From Phialophora verrucosa (Eukaryota; Ascomycota; Eurotiomycetes; Chaetothyriales; Herpotrichiellaceae), in NCBI GenBank assembly GCA_002099365.1, contig MSED01000007.1, positions 1,240,001-1,304,000 of the forward strand: a stretch of DNA of 64,000 nt, read 5' to 3'. Both the position numbers and the translations under genes were made by a program. The notes under the pieces were generated by a model. It ran no database searches and was not told the DNA's origin. It saw nothing but the letters and a program-made list of their open reading frames with translations. Below, piece after piece: positions 33,003 to 43,237 of this stretch (position 1 is its first letter; every line of letters begins with the position of its first letter).

Positions 33003-34286
33003 CTACAGTACTCCGTGCAGGGAATGAGTTCCTGCCGGCCTTGACTCGGCCACCATGTTCAAGATTTCCAACACCTGGTCCTTTTCTGTGATTGGAAAGG
33101 CGTTTGTCTTGATCCACAAGTCATGCAAGCTGTTTACTGCGAGCAAATCGAACTTGTCTCTGCCCACGTTGACGGCACTGAGGGACCGGGGCATGTCAAG
33201 TTCTCGGATCACAATGTCGAGGATGTCGCCCAGATCCAAGGATCTCGGATCCCGACCTCTGGCTTTGACCGCGGCCTGGACCGGTGCTAGGCTCAGCAAC
33301 AACTCGCGGACCATAGCTTGCCGGGCGTTGTTGGCTCCTTTTGCGGCATTGAACTTGCAGACCGCAGGCAGGAGGATGCAGCTCGTCTCGCCGTGTCCCA
33401 CCCCCAGAGGCCCCAGTTGGTGTCCGATTGCATGGCTCGCACCCAATGGCGTCCCCGTAGAAACTGCCTGCATGGCCCGAACCACTCCGAGCTGGCAGAG
33501 GTACCGGCCCTCCGTGTCATCCGGATTGGCTTTCGATCTGAGCAGTCCACGTACCAGCATTTCCAGACCACGGCTGGCGGCAGCATCTCCTTCTGGGGTG
33601 CTCTGCAGGCTGCACACTGTCTCGACGCAATGGTCAATCGATCTGACTCCAGTGCTCAGCCATACCCATTGGGGAGTGGTTTTGGCCAGTTCGGGGTCAA
33701 GAATAACCAGTTCCGGATCGACGCCAGGCTCGAATGTCCTTTTCGCTCGCGTAGTCAAAGTCTCCGTCGCGCCTGCAATGGCTTGGTATTCTCCTCCAGA
33801 TAGAGAAGTCGGGATGCAAATCAGTGGGATCGTTGGTTTTCTGATATGCTCACGACGAGCCGCGTTGTATGAATGGCCACCCCACAAAGTGCCTATGGCC
33901 TTCTCATCCCACGCCGAGTTGGCAAGGGCATACCTGACCAATTTGGCAGCATCAGTGATACTGCCAGCCCCCAGCGTGACGAGGCCGTCGATGTTAAGTT
34001 GTCTCGCATCATCGATAACTTCAACAACTTCAGATATGGGTGTATGCGGGCTTATGCCGATGCGGTAGCCGGCCACGCGGTCGCCCAAGGCTCCTTTCAG
34101 CTTTTCTAGGCAGTCTGTTTGCTTCGATAAGGACCGGGAGGCCAAAATAAAGACCCGGGTAGCCTGGAAAGTACGTTCAACGTGTTTAGCGCATGCTTCT
34201 TGAAAGGGCAACCCTGAACTGATCTTTGGAGTGGGCTTATTGTCAAACGCAGGTCGGTACTGCTCTTCTCCACGGATGAAGCTCAT
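33003..34286 (-). CDS. Maleylacetate reductase (iron-containing alcohol dehydrogenase family)
   Basis: This is an intronless gene of 427 residues starting at the ATG at 34286; the frame is open further up, but only through a TTG. The fold is that of Fe-type alcohol dehydrogenases: TLGAGSITDAAK (about 104-115) binds NAD(P), and SLSGGEY plus the metal site His285, His289 and His298 (SHAIGHQLGPLGVGHGE) match. Maleylacetate reductases of this family reduce maleylacetate to 3-oxoadipate, the step after hydroxyquinol ring opening. The intradiol dioxygenase gene nearby supports that assignment over a generic alcohol dehydrogenase. It is divergent from the thiolase gene; the shared 382-base promoter has a CCCCACAT octamer at 34549. 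It is probably cytosolic, as no leader is visible. Confidence 0.88.
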   Translation of the reverse strand: MSFIRGEEQYRPAFDNKPTPKISSGLPFQEACAKHVERTFQATRVFILASRSLSKQTDCLEKLKGALGDRVAGYRIGISPHTPISEVVEVIDDARQLNIDGLVTLGAGSITDAAKLVRYALANSAWDEKAIGTLWGGHSYNAARREHIRKPTIPLICIPTSLSGGEYQAIAGATETLTTRAKRTFEPGVDPELVILDPELAKTTPQWVWLSTGVRSIDHCVETVCSLQSTPEGDAAASRGLEMLVRGLLRSKANPDDTEGRYLCQLGVVRAMQAVSTGTPLGASHAIGHQLGPLGVGHGETSCILLPAVCKFNAAKGANNARQAMVRELLLSLAPVQAAVKARGRDPRSLDLGDILDIVIRELDMPRSLSAVNVGRDKFDLLAVNSLHDLWIKTNAFPITEKDQVLEILNMVAESRPAGTHSLHGVL

Positions 34287-34548
34287 GTCGACTGTCAAAT
34301 GTCCAGAGTCAAGAATGAAGCAGCAATGTCCGGCCGGGATTCTGAAATGGTGGACAAGAGATAATTTCGGCAAAGGGAACCAATTGACAAGGTAGGTACG
34401 TAGGTGTTCTTTCTTTTTGGCCGGTCAACTGGTTTGCGGAAATGTGGAATGATGGGGCATGAGGGATGCCTCGCCAACCCACTTACCTCCCCAAAAGGGC
34501 AATCACTGGTATTGCTCTATCTGCATTTCTACCCGTACATCGTTACAT

Positions 34549-34556
34549 CCCCACAT
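34549..34556. promoter_or_regulatory. CCCCACAT octamer, maleylacetate reductase/thiolase divergent promoter
   Basis: An exact octamer lies 113 bases before the thiolase ATG and about 265 before the reductase ATG. It is one of seven such sites in cluster B promoters. Its core GTGGGG on the other strand also fits the CreA consensus SYGGRG, so carbon repression is an alternative reading. Confidence 0.35.
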
Positions 34557-34668
34557 CTGATTGCTGTTGATGCCTTCGCGGTACGAGTAAGCCTCGGTGC
34601 CGTCCCTGGGTCATGCTGGGATCGTCTTCTTAGCACAGCCTTGTGAAGTTCTCAACAGGCTCTACAGA

Positions 34669-36051
34669 ATGGCGTCGCCTGCAAGACTCCTCGGAAGGCT
34701 TGCCACCAAGACACCCAGTGATATCGTGCTACTTTCTGCTATACGAAGTCCGATTACAAGGTCCTTCAAAGGTGGTTTCAAGGATGCTTGGCCAGAAGAT
34801 ATCCTCATGCCGGTACGACGATCTCACTGCTTTGCTCCAAGCTCTAATTGACTCAGAAATAGGTGATGAGAGCGGCAGTGGCACGCGCTGGCATCCAACC
34901 TGATGACGTTCAGGATGTGCTCATTGGAAATGTCCTGGCGGAGCTTGGATTTGCAAAGACAGGCCGAATGGCCTTGAATCACGCAGGCTTTCCAGTCACC
35001 ACCACATTCCACACCGTCAACAGACAGTGCTCGAGCAGCTTGCAGGCCATTACCCACATTTCGCACGCGATCCTAGCCGGACAGATCGACGTCGGGCTTG
35101 CAGGAGGTGTTGAAAGCATGACACGAAACTACGGAAGTCGAGGCGTTCCCGTCGATGTGTCTCCGACACTCAGGAATTCCAATGTCAAAAGCGCGAGAGA
35201 CTGCCTGATGCCCATGGGGATTACCTCCGAGAATGTGGCTACCAGATGTGACATATCCCGAAGAGACCAGGACGAATTCGCCCATTTGAGTCATACGCGA
35301 GCTCTAGAAGCCCAGCAGTCGGGCAAATTCTCCTCGGAAATCATCCCCGTGGAATGGACGAGAACAGACGATGTCACAGGCGCACAAACGATGTTCAGGG
35401 TTGAACAGGATGACACCATCAGACCGGGCGTCACTCTCGAGAAACTTGCGAAGCTCAAACCCGCATTCTCCGATGACGGCAGAAGCACAGCCGGAAACTC
35501 GTGGGTTCCTCGATCGCCGCCATCTGTTTGATTCTTCCAGCTTACATACAACAGGTCACAAATATCGGATGGAGCCTCCTCGTGTATTCTTGCACGCCGA
35601 TCTTGGGCAGAAAACCGCGGGATCAAACCTATCGGGCGCTTCCTCGGCACGACGGTCGCTGGCTGTGAGCCCGATGAAATGGGCCTTGGTCCCATCTATG
35701 CAATTCCGGCACTTTACAAGTTCACCGGGATCGCTCAGAAAGACGTCGATATTTTCGAGATTAACGAGGCTTTTGCCAGCCAGACCATTGCTTGCCTTCG
35801 GGCGCTGGGCATCGGTGTCGAAAAGGTAAATCCCCGGGGTGGTGCAATTGCCTTGGGCCATCCAACTGGGGCCACTGGCGTACGACAGACTGCCACACTA
35901 TTTGCCCAGCTGGAACAAGAAGACAAGGAATTTGGCATTGTGAGCATGTGTGCTAGGTAAGAAAAAATGTCTAGAGAGTGACGATTTCGATTGCTGACTA
36001 TCGATCTCCAGTACTGGTCATGGAGTAGCGGCACTGTTTCAAAGGGAATAG
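34669..36051 (+). CDS. Thiolase, probable 3-oxoadipyl-CoA thiolase
   Basis: This encodes a 407-residue protein in four exons: 34669-34812, 34863-35500, 35555-35956 and 36012-36051. The nucleophile Cys104 lies in VNRQCSSSLQAI. The thiolase signatures INEAFASQ, NPRGGAIALGHPTGATG and the final SMCASTGHGVA are present. The enzyme would split 3-oxoadipyl-CoA into succinyl-CoA and acetyl-CoA, the last step of the pathway; a general 3-ketoacyl-CoA thiolase cannot be excluded by sequence alone. The N-terminus (ASPARLLGRLATKTP) looks like a weak mitochondrial leader. I see neither a PTS1 nor a PTS2 peroxisomal signal. Context (reductase, CoA-transferase, carrier) favours the 3-oxoadipyl-CoA role. Confidence 0.85.
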
Positions 36052-36259
36052 AATCGCCGTATTCCTGCAACCGCATGGGTGCAGGAAGAGATAGGAAGAG
36101 GCAGGGACCTCGAACGCCACTCATGAGAGCAGTGCTATTAGTGTCTATCATCTGAGTAAGCTCGAGTCTCACGCATCAAGCTTCTTGAGCTACGTAGAAC
36201 GATGTCAATATTCCTCCTAACCTGGCTCTACTTGTTTCTATTCTTTCTGCCCAACCCAT

Positions 36260-36958
36260 CTACGACCCCGGCACCAACACCCTCTCTTCCGCCGGCACGA
36301 AAGTCTTGTCTGGATTCGGCGGTGCCGTAGGCGTGCCGAACACCAACTGGCCTTTCAGCCTCCACCCCGCAGGGACCTTCCACTCCTCGACGATCCTCTG
36401 GTCGATCCAAGGATTGAAGTGCTGCAGATTACACCCCAGGCCCTCCAGCTCCAACGCCGTCCACAAGTTGAAGGTATTCATCGCGTTCGTATGCTCTGAC
36501 CACTGCGGGAAGTAGCTACTGTAACGCGCAAACTTCTGCTGCAGCTGATGCGTTGCATCCTGATCTTCGTAAAGGAGAACCTTCGCGCGACCATCAGTCA
36601 GTAATTATTACGCTTTATCTTTATTCTTTCCCAAGGAATCCCCTAGTTGGAAATCACAGAGGGGATGGTATACCGTTCCGTATGCATCTCGGCGTTGATC
36701 CAACTTCTTCTCGTCCGCCGGCCAGTCACTGGTCGCGTCGACTGCTTTGACGCAATCTTTCGCGATCTCCCAGAGCTTTCTGTGGTCGTCGCCGAACAGG
36801 ATGACAAACCGCGTCGACTGGGAATTGAGCGAGCTCGGCGTGTGGAGGATGACTTCCTTGGCGATCCTGATGATTTCAGCGTCAGGGATGGGCGATTTCG
36901 CCTCGAGCGCGTAGTATGTTCGACGCGACTTGATAGCGGCGAGGAATTGGTCGGCCAT
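36260..36958 (-). CDS. Nitroreductase-family flavoprotein (Frm2/Hbn1-like)
   Basis: Two exons (36674-36958 and 36260-36580) encode 201 residues. Family motifs are SRRTYYAL at the FMN site, TPSSLNSQSTRFVILFG, and LEGLGCNLQHFNPWID. This matches the short fungal Frm2/Hbn1 group of nitroreductase-like proteins. These use FMN and NAD(P)H to reduce quinones or nitro compounds. In a hydroxyquinol cluster it could keep the quinol reduced or recycle a quinone (inference). The 93-base intron is longer than its neighbours. The gene ends about 200 bases from the convergent thiolase gene. Confidence 0.85.
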
Positions 36959-37482
36959 GTTAATTACTGTAAGATTGATTAACTCGTATGCAGTCGGACG
37001 ACTGGTTCGCGGGTCTGTGCATTCAATGATAAATCAGTAAGAGCATGGACTCGACTCCCCCACATGGAAAGGCCATTTGCGGCAACTTGCTCTTGGACGT
37101 TACCTATCTCGGAAATGCATGTCATGAATGGGAATTGCCATCCTCATGCTCTTGAGATGCTCTTGCCTTGGAGCGGGTGAGTCTTCCGCCTCAAATGGTA
37201 AACAGTCAATGTCTCTGAGAGAGATTCGGTATGCTGTCATCAGTGCCGTTTCGTACAGAGAATGGGCAGCCAACATTTGCAAGGGGCTGCTACAGATAGT
37301 CCAATCACAAAATGCATGCTCGGCTTTGGTCTGAGTATATTTCCAAATGCTGGAGTTTTGCTGAAATACCGGATAAGAAGAGGTGTAAACGAGTATTGAA
37401 TACAGCCATCCCACTCCTGCAGCCCCGAACGGAATATATCAATATCAATACCAATAATGATTACTTGATGCCCGAAGCATTT
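36959..37482. other. Nitroreductase promoter and spacer
   Basis: This is about 520 bases between the nitroreductase start and the end of the dioxygenase gene. No gene is supported. It contains one CCCCACAT octamer about 100 bases upstream of the nitroreductase ATG. Confidence 0.5.
37058..37065. promoter_or_regulatory. CCCCACAT octamer, nitroreductase promoter
   Basis: An exact octamer lies 100 bases upstream of the nitroreductase ATG (36958). See the cluster B motif finding. Confidence 0.35.
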
Positions 37483-38615
37483 TTATAGCTGGCTCTTCAA
37501 CTCGCGGGCTCCTTGGACCTCCGCCAAAATGAAATCATGCTCGAGCAACCAGAACCCCTCGGTTTCGCGGCCGTCGTCGACACGCGCAAATGTCTTCGTA
37601 TTGTACATTTTGGCTTCTTCCTTACCTTCCACCCACTCGATGTCCTTGACCAAGCTGCTTTTGGTGCCAAATACTGGATCTCGGAATATTCTAGGGCTTG
37701 TCCGGTCGTACAATGCCGTGTTGAGTCTTTCATAGGAAGGGTGACTGATCAGAAAGTGCTGTTTGTTTGTCAGTCAGTGCTGTGGGGTTCAATAGACAGG
37801 TGAGGAACACAGTCACACTCACCACATGAGCCGGTCGGTAGGCTTGTCGATTCAAGAGATCCAGGACAATGCCGACCGGGCCGTCGAAAGGCACTGGGTA
37901 GTCAACTGGGCGGACGCCATTGATGAAAAACCGTCCCTCGCTATCGGTGTAGAATTTCCCCCGACAATCTGGGCCCCCTGTTTCCGGGTCCTGCATGTCG
38001 TACTTCCCATTTCCGTTGGTTTCCCAGATATCTAGCAACGCGCCGCTGATGGGCCCTCCATTCCGGTCCTTGACTGTTCCGCGGATGAGCATAGATTGGC
38101 CGGCACCGACAGACGAGATGCTCTCTCCGTGATTAAACTCGCGTGACTCGTTGTGAAACGGTCCTAGGACCGACGACTCGGTGCAGCCGGGCAGTTGCCG
38201 ACTGTTGATTTGGTCCACCAAAGCAGATATTCCGAGCACATCTGACAGGAGGATAAACTCTTGTCTCTCTGGATGGCAGGCTTGTCCGACCTGGGAACGG
38301 TCAGTCCCCAATGAAAAGGGTCCGTTTATTCGACATAGCCACCTTTGTCAAGAACTCCCACGCGGCTTCCCATTCGTGGCGCTGAATAGCCGTCTCGCGA
38401 ATGAAATCGTGCGAATGCTGAATCAATCTGCTGAAGATGAATTTGACTCTTTCGTTGTCGATGTTGGAGGAGACTTTGATGACGTGGGCGGTAAGATCAT
38501 CCACGTCGAGGTCCTCAAAATTCACGGGATTCGACGCTGTGCCATTCACAGTGGCCGAAATCTTAGTCCCATTCAAAGTGGGCGACGTCTCTGTACCGTT
38601 AACAGCGGGCGACAT
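37483..38615 (-). CDS. Intradiol ring-cleavage dioxygenase, probable hydroxyquinol 1,2-dioxygenase
   Basis: This encodes a 338-residue protein in three exons: 38343-38615, 37823-38290 and 37483-37758. After a short Asn/Thr-rich lead comes the helical N-terminal dimerisation domain (about 30-125). The catalytic barrel follows, with iron ligands Tyr188 (NGKYDMQDP), Tyr222 (RPVDYPVPFDGPVG), His246 and His248 (RPAHVHF, rebuilt across an intron). This is the architecture of catechol/hydroxyquinol 1,2-dioxygenases rather than the two-subunit protocatechuate enzyme. The hydroxyquinol assignment rests on the maleylacetate reductase in the same cluster, which uses the product of hydroxyquinol cleavage. 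It is intact and presumably cytosolic. Confidence 0.87.
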
Positions 38616-38702
38616 CTTGGTCGTTCAAAGAGGAATGTGATGCTTCTGAAGGTGATGACAAGACTGCAAACCATTCGAGCAAATACTTCGAGCTATCACT
38701 GG

Positions 38703-38710
38703 CCCCACAT
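38703..38710. promoter_or_regulatory. CCCCACAT octamer, dioxygenase promoter
   Basis: An exact octamer lies about 90 bases upstream of the dioxygenase ATG at 38615. Confidence 0.4.
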
Positions 38711-39431
38711 ACTATTATGCTATGCGAAATGGCTTCGTCGCATCCAGGCTGTTATAGGCATCCTGAAATGTGCAAAGTTACACGAGACGAACAGCGCAGG
38801 CCGGCCATTTAGCCCCAGATGCACCGCAGTCATGCTAGAAGTTAATTATTAGTCAACTGATAACAGCAATGTCTAGGCGAGTTGGTGCCATGGCTGCGGA
38901 ATAGGCAATGACTGTAGGGGTTCCCTCGCATGAAAAATGAAGCCGATAATGTGAAGACACAGGCGGACGTGTATGTGCAGCAGGAGCCAGCTTCCCATGC
39001 TAACCTAATTTGGCGAGGCGGGCACTTACCAGATCAGGACTAGTATCCCCACAGCCTCGGCGCGTCCTGCGCGCGTCTTGCCATCGCCTGCGCTTCAGTT
39101 GACCGGTTTGTTCGTCTTTCGTAGCAGTTGTTTCCCATGGAGAACCCTAGCAGTCAGTGTGGCGGATAAGTCTGGACAGTGGGATTCTGAGACACGGCAC
39201 GCATCTACACCAGTTCCGTAGGTCCTTGGTTATTACCCTATTCAAGACCATCGCCATGTTGTCTACAAGATTTGACCCTTTCGTGTCTGATTTTCCAACA
39301 TGAAGCTGGAGAAGCGTCATGACACGGTCGTGTGAGCCACTTTGACAGGTAACTTTCTCCATGTTCTGGCCACATAGAAGCAACATGAAATTCCGGGGTG
39401 CCTAAACCTTGGCTTACCTGCCTGGGCGATG

Positions 39432-39439
39432 CCCCACAT
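39432..39439. promoter_or_regulatory. CCCCACAT octamer, NmrA-like gene promoter
   Basis: An exact octamer lies about 205 bases upstream of the NmrA-like ATG at 39641. Confidence 0.35.
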
Positions 39440-39640
39440 GTCCCAGGTTTCGTATGAGGATGGCGAGTTCTCAGCGCTCGTAGACTCTGGTTCGAGCCGC
39501 GACTAGTTGCTACGTCGATAATATGAGAATGATCTCTCGCGATCATTCGCATCTACTCCGCTACAAAAGCATCAGTTGTTTCAGAAGGTGATAACCTTCC
39601 TCAAATTGTCTTTGAAGGAATCCATCCAACTCACATCATC

Positions 39641-40863
39641 ATGCCAAAATTGGTCCTTGTCACGGGCGCCACCGGAAATCAAGGTGAGGCTCGTGTCTGT
39701 GCAATAACTAGAACGACGACTGACCGTTCACAGGTGGTTCGGTCGCAAAGCTGCTGTTGCAATATCCCGAACAATATACCGTGAGATGCCTCACGCGTAA
39801 CCTCGAGTCGAAAGCCGCGCGCGCGCTTGCAGACTCCGGCGCCGAACTCGTCCAAGGCAATCTCTCTGACCCTTCAACCCTTCCTGCGGCAGTCAAAGGG
39901 TGCTGGGGAGTGTTTGCGGTCACCAACTTTTACGATGCAGTACGCTGTTCCCGCTCGATGTACGCGCCTCATACTCACTCTTTTCAGGCCATCATCAATG
40001 ATCCGATGAGCGAGGAACAGCAAGGCCGCAATCTTGCAAAGGCTGCTCGTGATGCCGGCACTGTGGAGTGTTACATCTGGAGTACCATGCCCAGCTCCCA
40101 CGCGTTGTCCGGCGGCAAGTTTTTCACCCGCCTTTATGAAGGTAAGGGTGGCGGAATACAAACCATTAATTCCGGCCCAGTCCAGCTGTGACTGATTTAT
40201 GGTCCTTTAGGCAAGCATCTCGTTGACGGCTACATTCGCGAGCTCGGTCTCCATGGAACCTTTCTGTACACGGGCAACTTCTACGAAAACATGGTGCTGC
40301 GAGGACACATGTCATACAACAAAGAAACCGATACTATTGTTTTCAAGCAGCCTATCATCGCGCCGGACGCTCAGCGTAGGTCACCCGATTGGACACACCC
40401 CTCCTAGACACATCTATACTGACATGCTGCACAGTCACGATGCTGTATGTTGAGAAAGATCTCTCCGCGATCGTCAAGGCGATTTTCGATCAGTGGGACG
40501 AAAGGAAAGCCGAGTTGAATGGCGCCTACCTGCAGGCCAGCAACGCAAGAGTCACGCCAAACGACATTGTGACGGCGGCTAAAAAGGGTAATTGCATTAT
40601 TCTTGTTCCCATCTCGAAAAGAATCGTCAGGTGGCTAACTTTGTGATGCAGTGTCCGGCAAGAACGTCGAATACGTAGTGCTGCCGACTACAGGTGTGCC
40701 GGAGAGGGATACCATGTTTCGGTTCTACAACGAAGTCGGGATGCATCCAGGTGTGTCGCTACCGGATCCGCAAGTGGTGAAGCTGGGGGTCAAGTTTCAC
40801 GACGCCGAAGATTACATCCGGGAGAGGCTCTTGCCGCATCTCGGGCTTGCACCGGTCAAGTAG
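39641..40863 (+). CDS. NmrA-like NAD(P)-binding protein
   Basis: This encodes a 310-residue protein in six exons: 39641-39683, 39734-39939, 39988-40141, 40211-40375, 40435-40587 and 40652-40863. The first intron splits the dinucleotide-binding motif VTGATGNQGGSVAKLL. GNLSDPSTLPAAVKGCWGVF and a later short-helix region fit atypical SDRs of the NmrA/HSCARG group. These either sense NADP(H) or act as quinone or isoflavone-type reductases. The classical Tyr-Lys catalytic pair is not obvious. Its place beside the dioxygenase suggests a reductase or redox sensor for the aromatic pathway, but the role is unproven. Confidence 0.85.
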
Positions 40864-41490
40864 CGATATATTTCATCATTGAATAAAATGACCAGATATG
40901 ACAGTGTGGATTGTCTCGTTCTGAGAGTGAGGAGAATACGACGCTGTCGTTAATTATCTGGTGGGAGTTGCCCGGCATGAAATGCTGGTCTCTGATCTGT
41001 GTTGTGTGCCCCGTAGAGCATGTAGTACTTCACTTGATGACGGAGGTCGAATTCGAGTCTACATGAGCAAATCTATCAGTTGAAGGTCAAGGTACAAGAC
41101 AAGTTTACGTAGCAGTGACCGCGTCACCACGCGGACCCAATTTGGTAAGCTACATACACAGTAGACTGGGTGGTAGACACAGTAGACGCGAATTATTCCG
41201 CGTCAAGAAAGTCGGATCAATGGTTTCCCTTAGCAAGGACGGAGTATTCCGATTCCATCAGGGAGTGCGGAGTACGGAGTACTGTATCAACATCACTATT
41301 CCGTATAATCATGTCCCACATGTTTTGTGATCCCCCACTTTGGAGATGATGCTCGCCTAATTTGGGGGTTCCTCTTCGGAGTAAGACCTTCGGACAAAAG
41401 AAACTCCTTCAACTATTCCTTAGCAGGCTGATTCTGTCGTTGTTGACCTGTGCGCGCTTCTCTAACGAACTACAACCGGCGTCGACCATA
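40864..41490. other. Intergenic stretch upstream of the PcaB-like gene
   Basis: This is about 630 bases with no supported gene. Near 41315-41345 are two imperfect relatives of the cluster B octamer (TCCCACAT and CCCCCACT) in the expected promoter position. Confidence 0.45.
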
Positions 41491-43021
41491 ATGATTGCAT
41501 CCAGACTGCGCGTCAAGCTCAATACCTCCAAGTTGCGACAGCTGCGGCACGGCCTGGTGCCAGCCATATCCCGGAGACAGATGTCGGGAGTGAGTGCCAT
41601 CGACTCTCGAGTTTTCCGGAATCTATTTGGGACGGACCAGATCCGGAAGGTAGGTGACTCTCCCGCAGAACTTGTCAATGACAAACATGTTCCTGTCATA
41701 AAAGAAGATTGGTCTGACTTGGTCCGGCCCCCAGGAATTCAGCGACACAGCGTATCTCGAAAGATGCGTCGAGGTCGAAGTGGCGCTTGCAAAAGCTCAA
41801 GCGAGGGCGAATGTCATTCCGCAAGATGCGGCAGACGAGATAGCGAGGAAGGCGCTCGCCTCGTCGCTCGACCTGACCCGTCTCAGTGACGAAACCGAGA
41901 TTGTAGGGTACCCGATCCTCCCGCTGATTCGACAACTCGCCGCCATGTGCGGGGATTACGCGGGCAAATACCTGCACTGGGGAGCCACGACCCAAGATAT
42001 CATGGACACGGCATCGATATTGCAGATCCGATCGGGCTTGTCGATAGTCGGAACCAAACTTGACGAGGTCATCAAGGCCACGGAGAGTCTCGCCGAGCGG
42101 TACAAAGTGACGCCGATGGCAGGCCGGACACACTTGCAGCACGCGCTTCCGGTGACGTTCGGATACAAATGCGCGGTATGGCTTTCAAGCCTATATCGGC
42201 ATCGCGAGAGGCTCGCACAGCTGCGGTCCCGCGCCTTGATGGTGCAGTATGGTGGTGCAGCCGGTACTCTGGCTTCGCTCGGATCCGGAGAAGCAGGATT
42301 GGTAGTGAGAAAGGAACTCGCCAAGGAGCTGGGCCTGGTAGATCCTCCCATTTCGTGGCACGTCGCAAGAGATGGTATCGCAGAGACACTCAATCTACTG
42401 GCGTTGGTTGGTGGCAGCATCGGAAAAATCGCACTCGACCTCATGATAATGTGCTCGAACGAATTTGGAGAAGTCGCAGAGCCATTCGTGCCTCATCGAG
42501 GTGCCTCCTCGACCATGCCACAGAAGCGGAACCCGATCTCCAGCGAGTTGATGCTGGCTGCCTCCAAGGTCTTGAGATCGAACGCGAGTCTGGGGCTGGA
42601 CGCCATGATCTCGGACTTTGAGCGAGCTTCGGGGCCCTGGCATCTTGAGTGGGTAGCCGTACCGGAAAGCTTCACTGTGGCGGTGGGAGCCCTGCACCAG
42701 GCAGCGTTCGCTCTTTCTGGCCTCGTTGTCGAAGACAAGCAAATGTTGGCGAATCTAAATTCGACCGCAGGCCTCATTGTCGGGGAGGCTGTCATGATGG
42801 GACTCGCGCCGCATGTGGGCCGACAGAAGGCTCATGATGCTGTGTACGAAGCGTGTCAGGAAGCAGTTCAGAACAAGGTTTCTCTGCTTGAGGCTTTGTG
42901 CCACAACAAGGATATTGTCGATGCATTGGGCATGGACGAATTGAAGAAACTGTGCGACCCAGTCAACTACCTAGGATCCTCAACGCGCATGGTGGATGAT
43001 GTCCTTGCGCTAAAACGGTAG
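41491..43021 (+). CDS. Fumarase/aspartase-superfamily lyase, PcaB-like (3-carboxymuconate cycloisomerase type), with mitochondrial leader
   Basis: Two exons (41491-41649 and 41735-43021) encode 481 residues. The superfamily signature GASSTMPQKRNPISSE is complete, and HWGATTQDIMDTA and GRTHLQHALPVTFGYK match the PcaB/adenylosuccinate-lyase branch. The N-terminus (RLRVKLNTSKLRQLRHG) is basic, amphipathic and free of acidic residues, as in mitochondrial presequences. Bacterial PcaB cyclises 3-carboxy-cis,cis-muconate; fungi normally use an unrelated beta-propeller enzyme for that step. The protocatechuate branch is not otherwise visible here, so the true substrate may be another fumarate-like or muconate-like acid. 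It is intact and convergent with the CoA-transferase gene (about 215 bases between ends). Confidence 0.82.
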
Positions 43022-43237
43022 CATCTCAACACCTAATCATTCTGGAGTTCTTATATCTCCCATATTGTGGACAATGAGACAAGTGGTATATAGAAACCCA
43101 AGCTGCTGACATTAGACAAGATACCAACTGGTCCAGATCTGAAGGAAGCCAAACTTGTGAACAGCAGGTGTTTCATGTCCATTTTTCCAATCCTTTCTCA
43201 GACTCTCCTCATTCGGTCGGCGGATGCTGTTCCTTAT

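Larger units (their letters stand above)
38616..39640. other. Divergent promoter region between dioxygenase and NmrA-like genes
   Basis: This is about 1 kb without a supported gene. It has two CCCCACAT octamers, one near each gene start, so both divergent genes could share a regulator. Confidence 0.55.

Noticed and set aside
33055..34068. 337-codon open frame on the plus strand opposite the maleylacetate reductase
   Set aside because: It is an antisense shadow of a strongly conserved coding sequence; it has no domain and a Ser/Arg/Pro-rich composition.
39440..39520. tRNA-like GGTTCGAGCC string
   Set aside because: The flanking bases do not form a T-stem or acceptor stem. No tRNA was found in the window.
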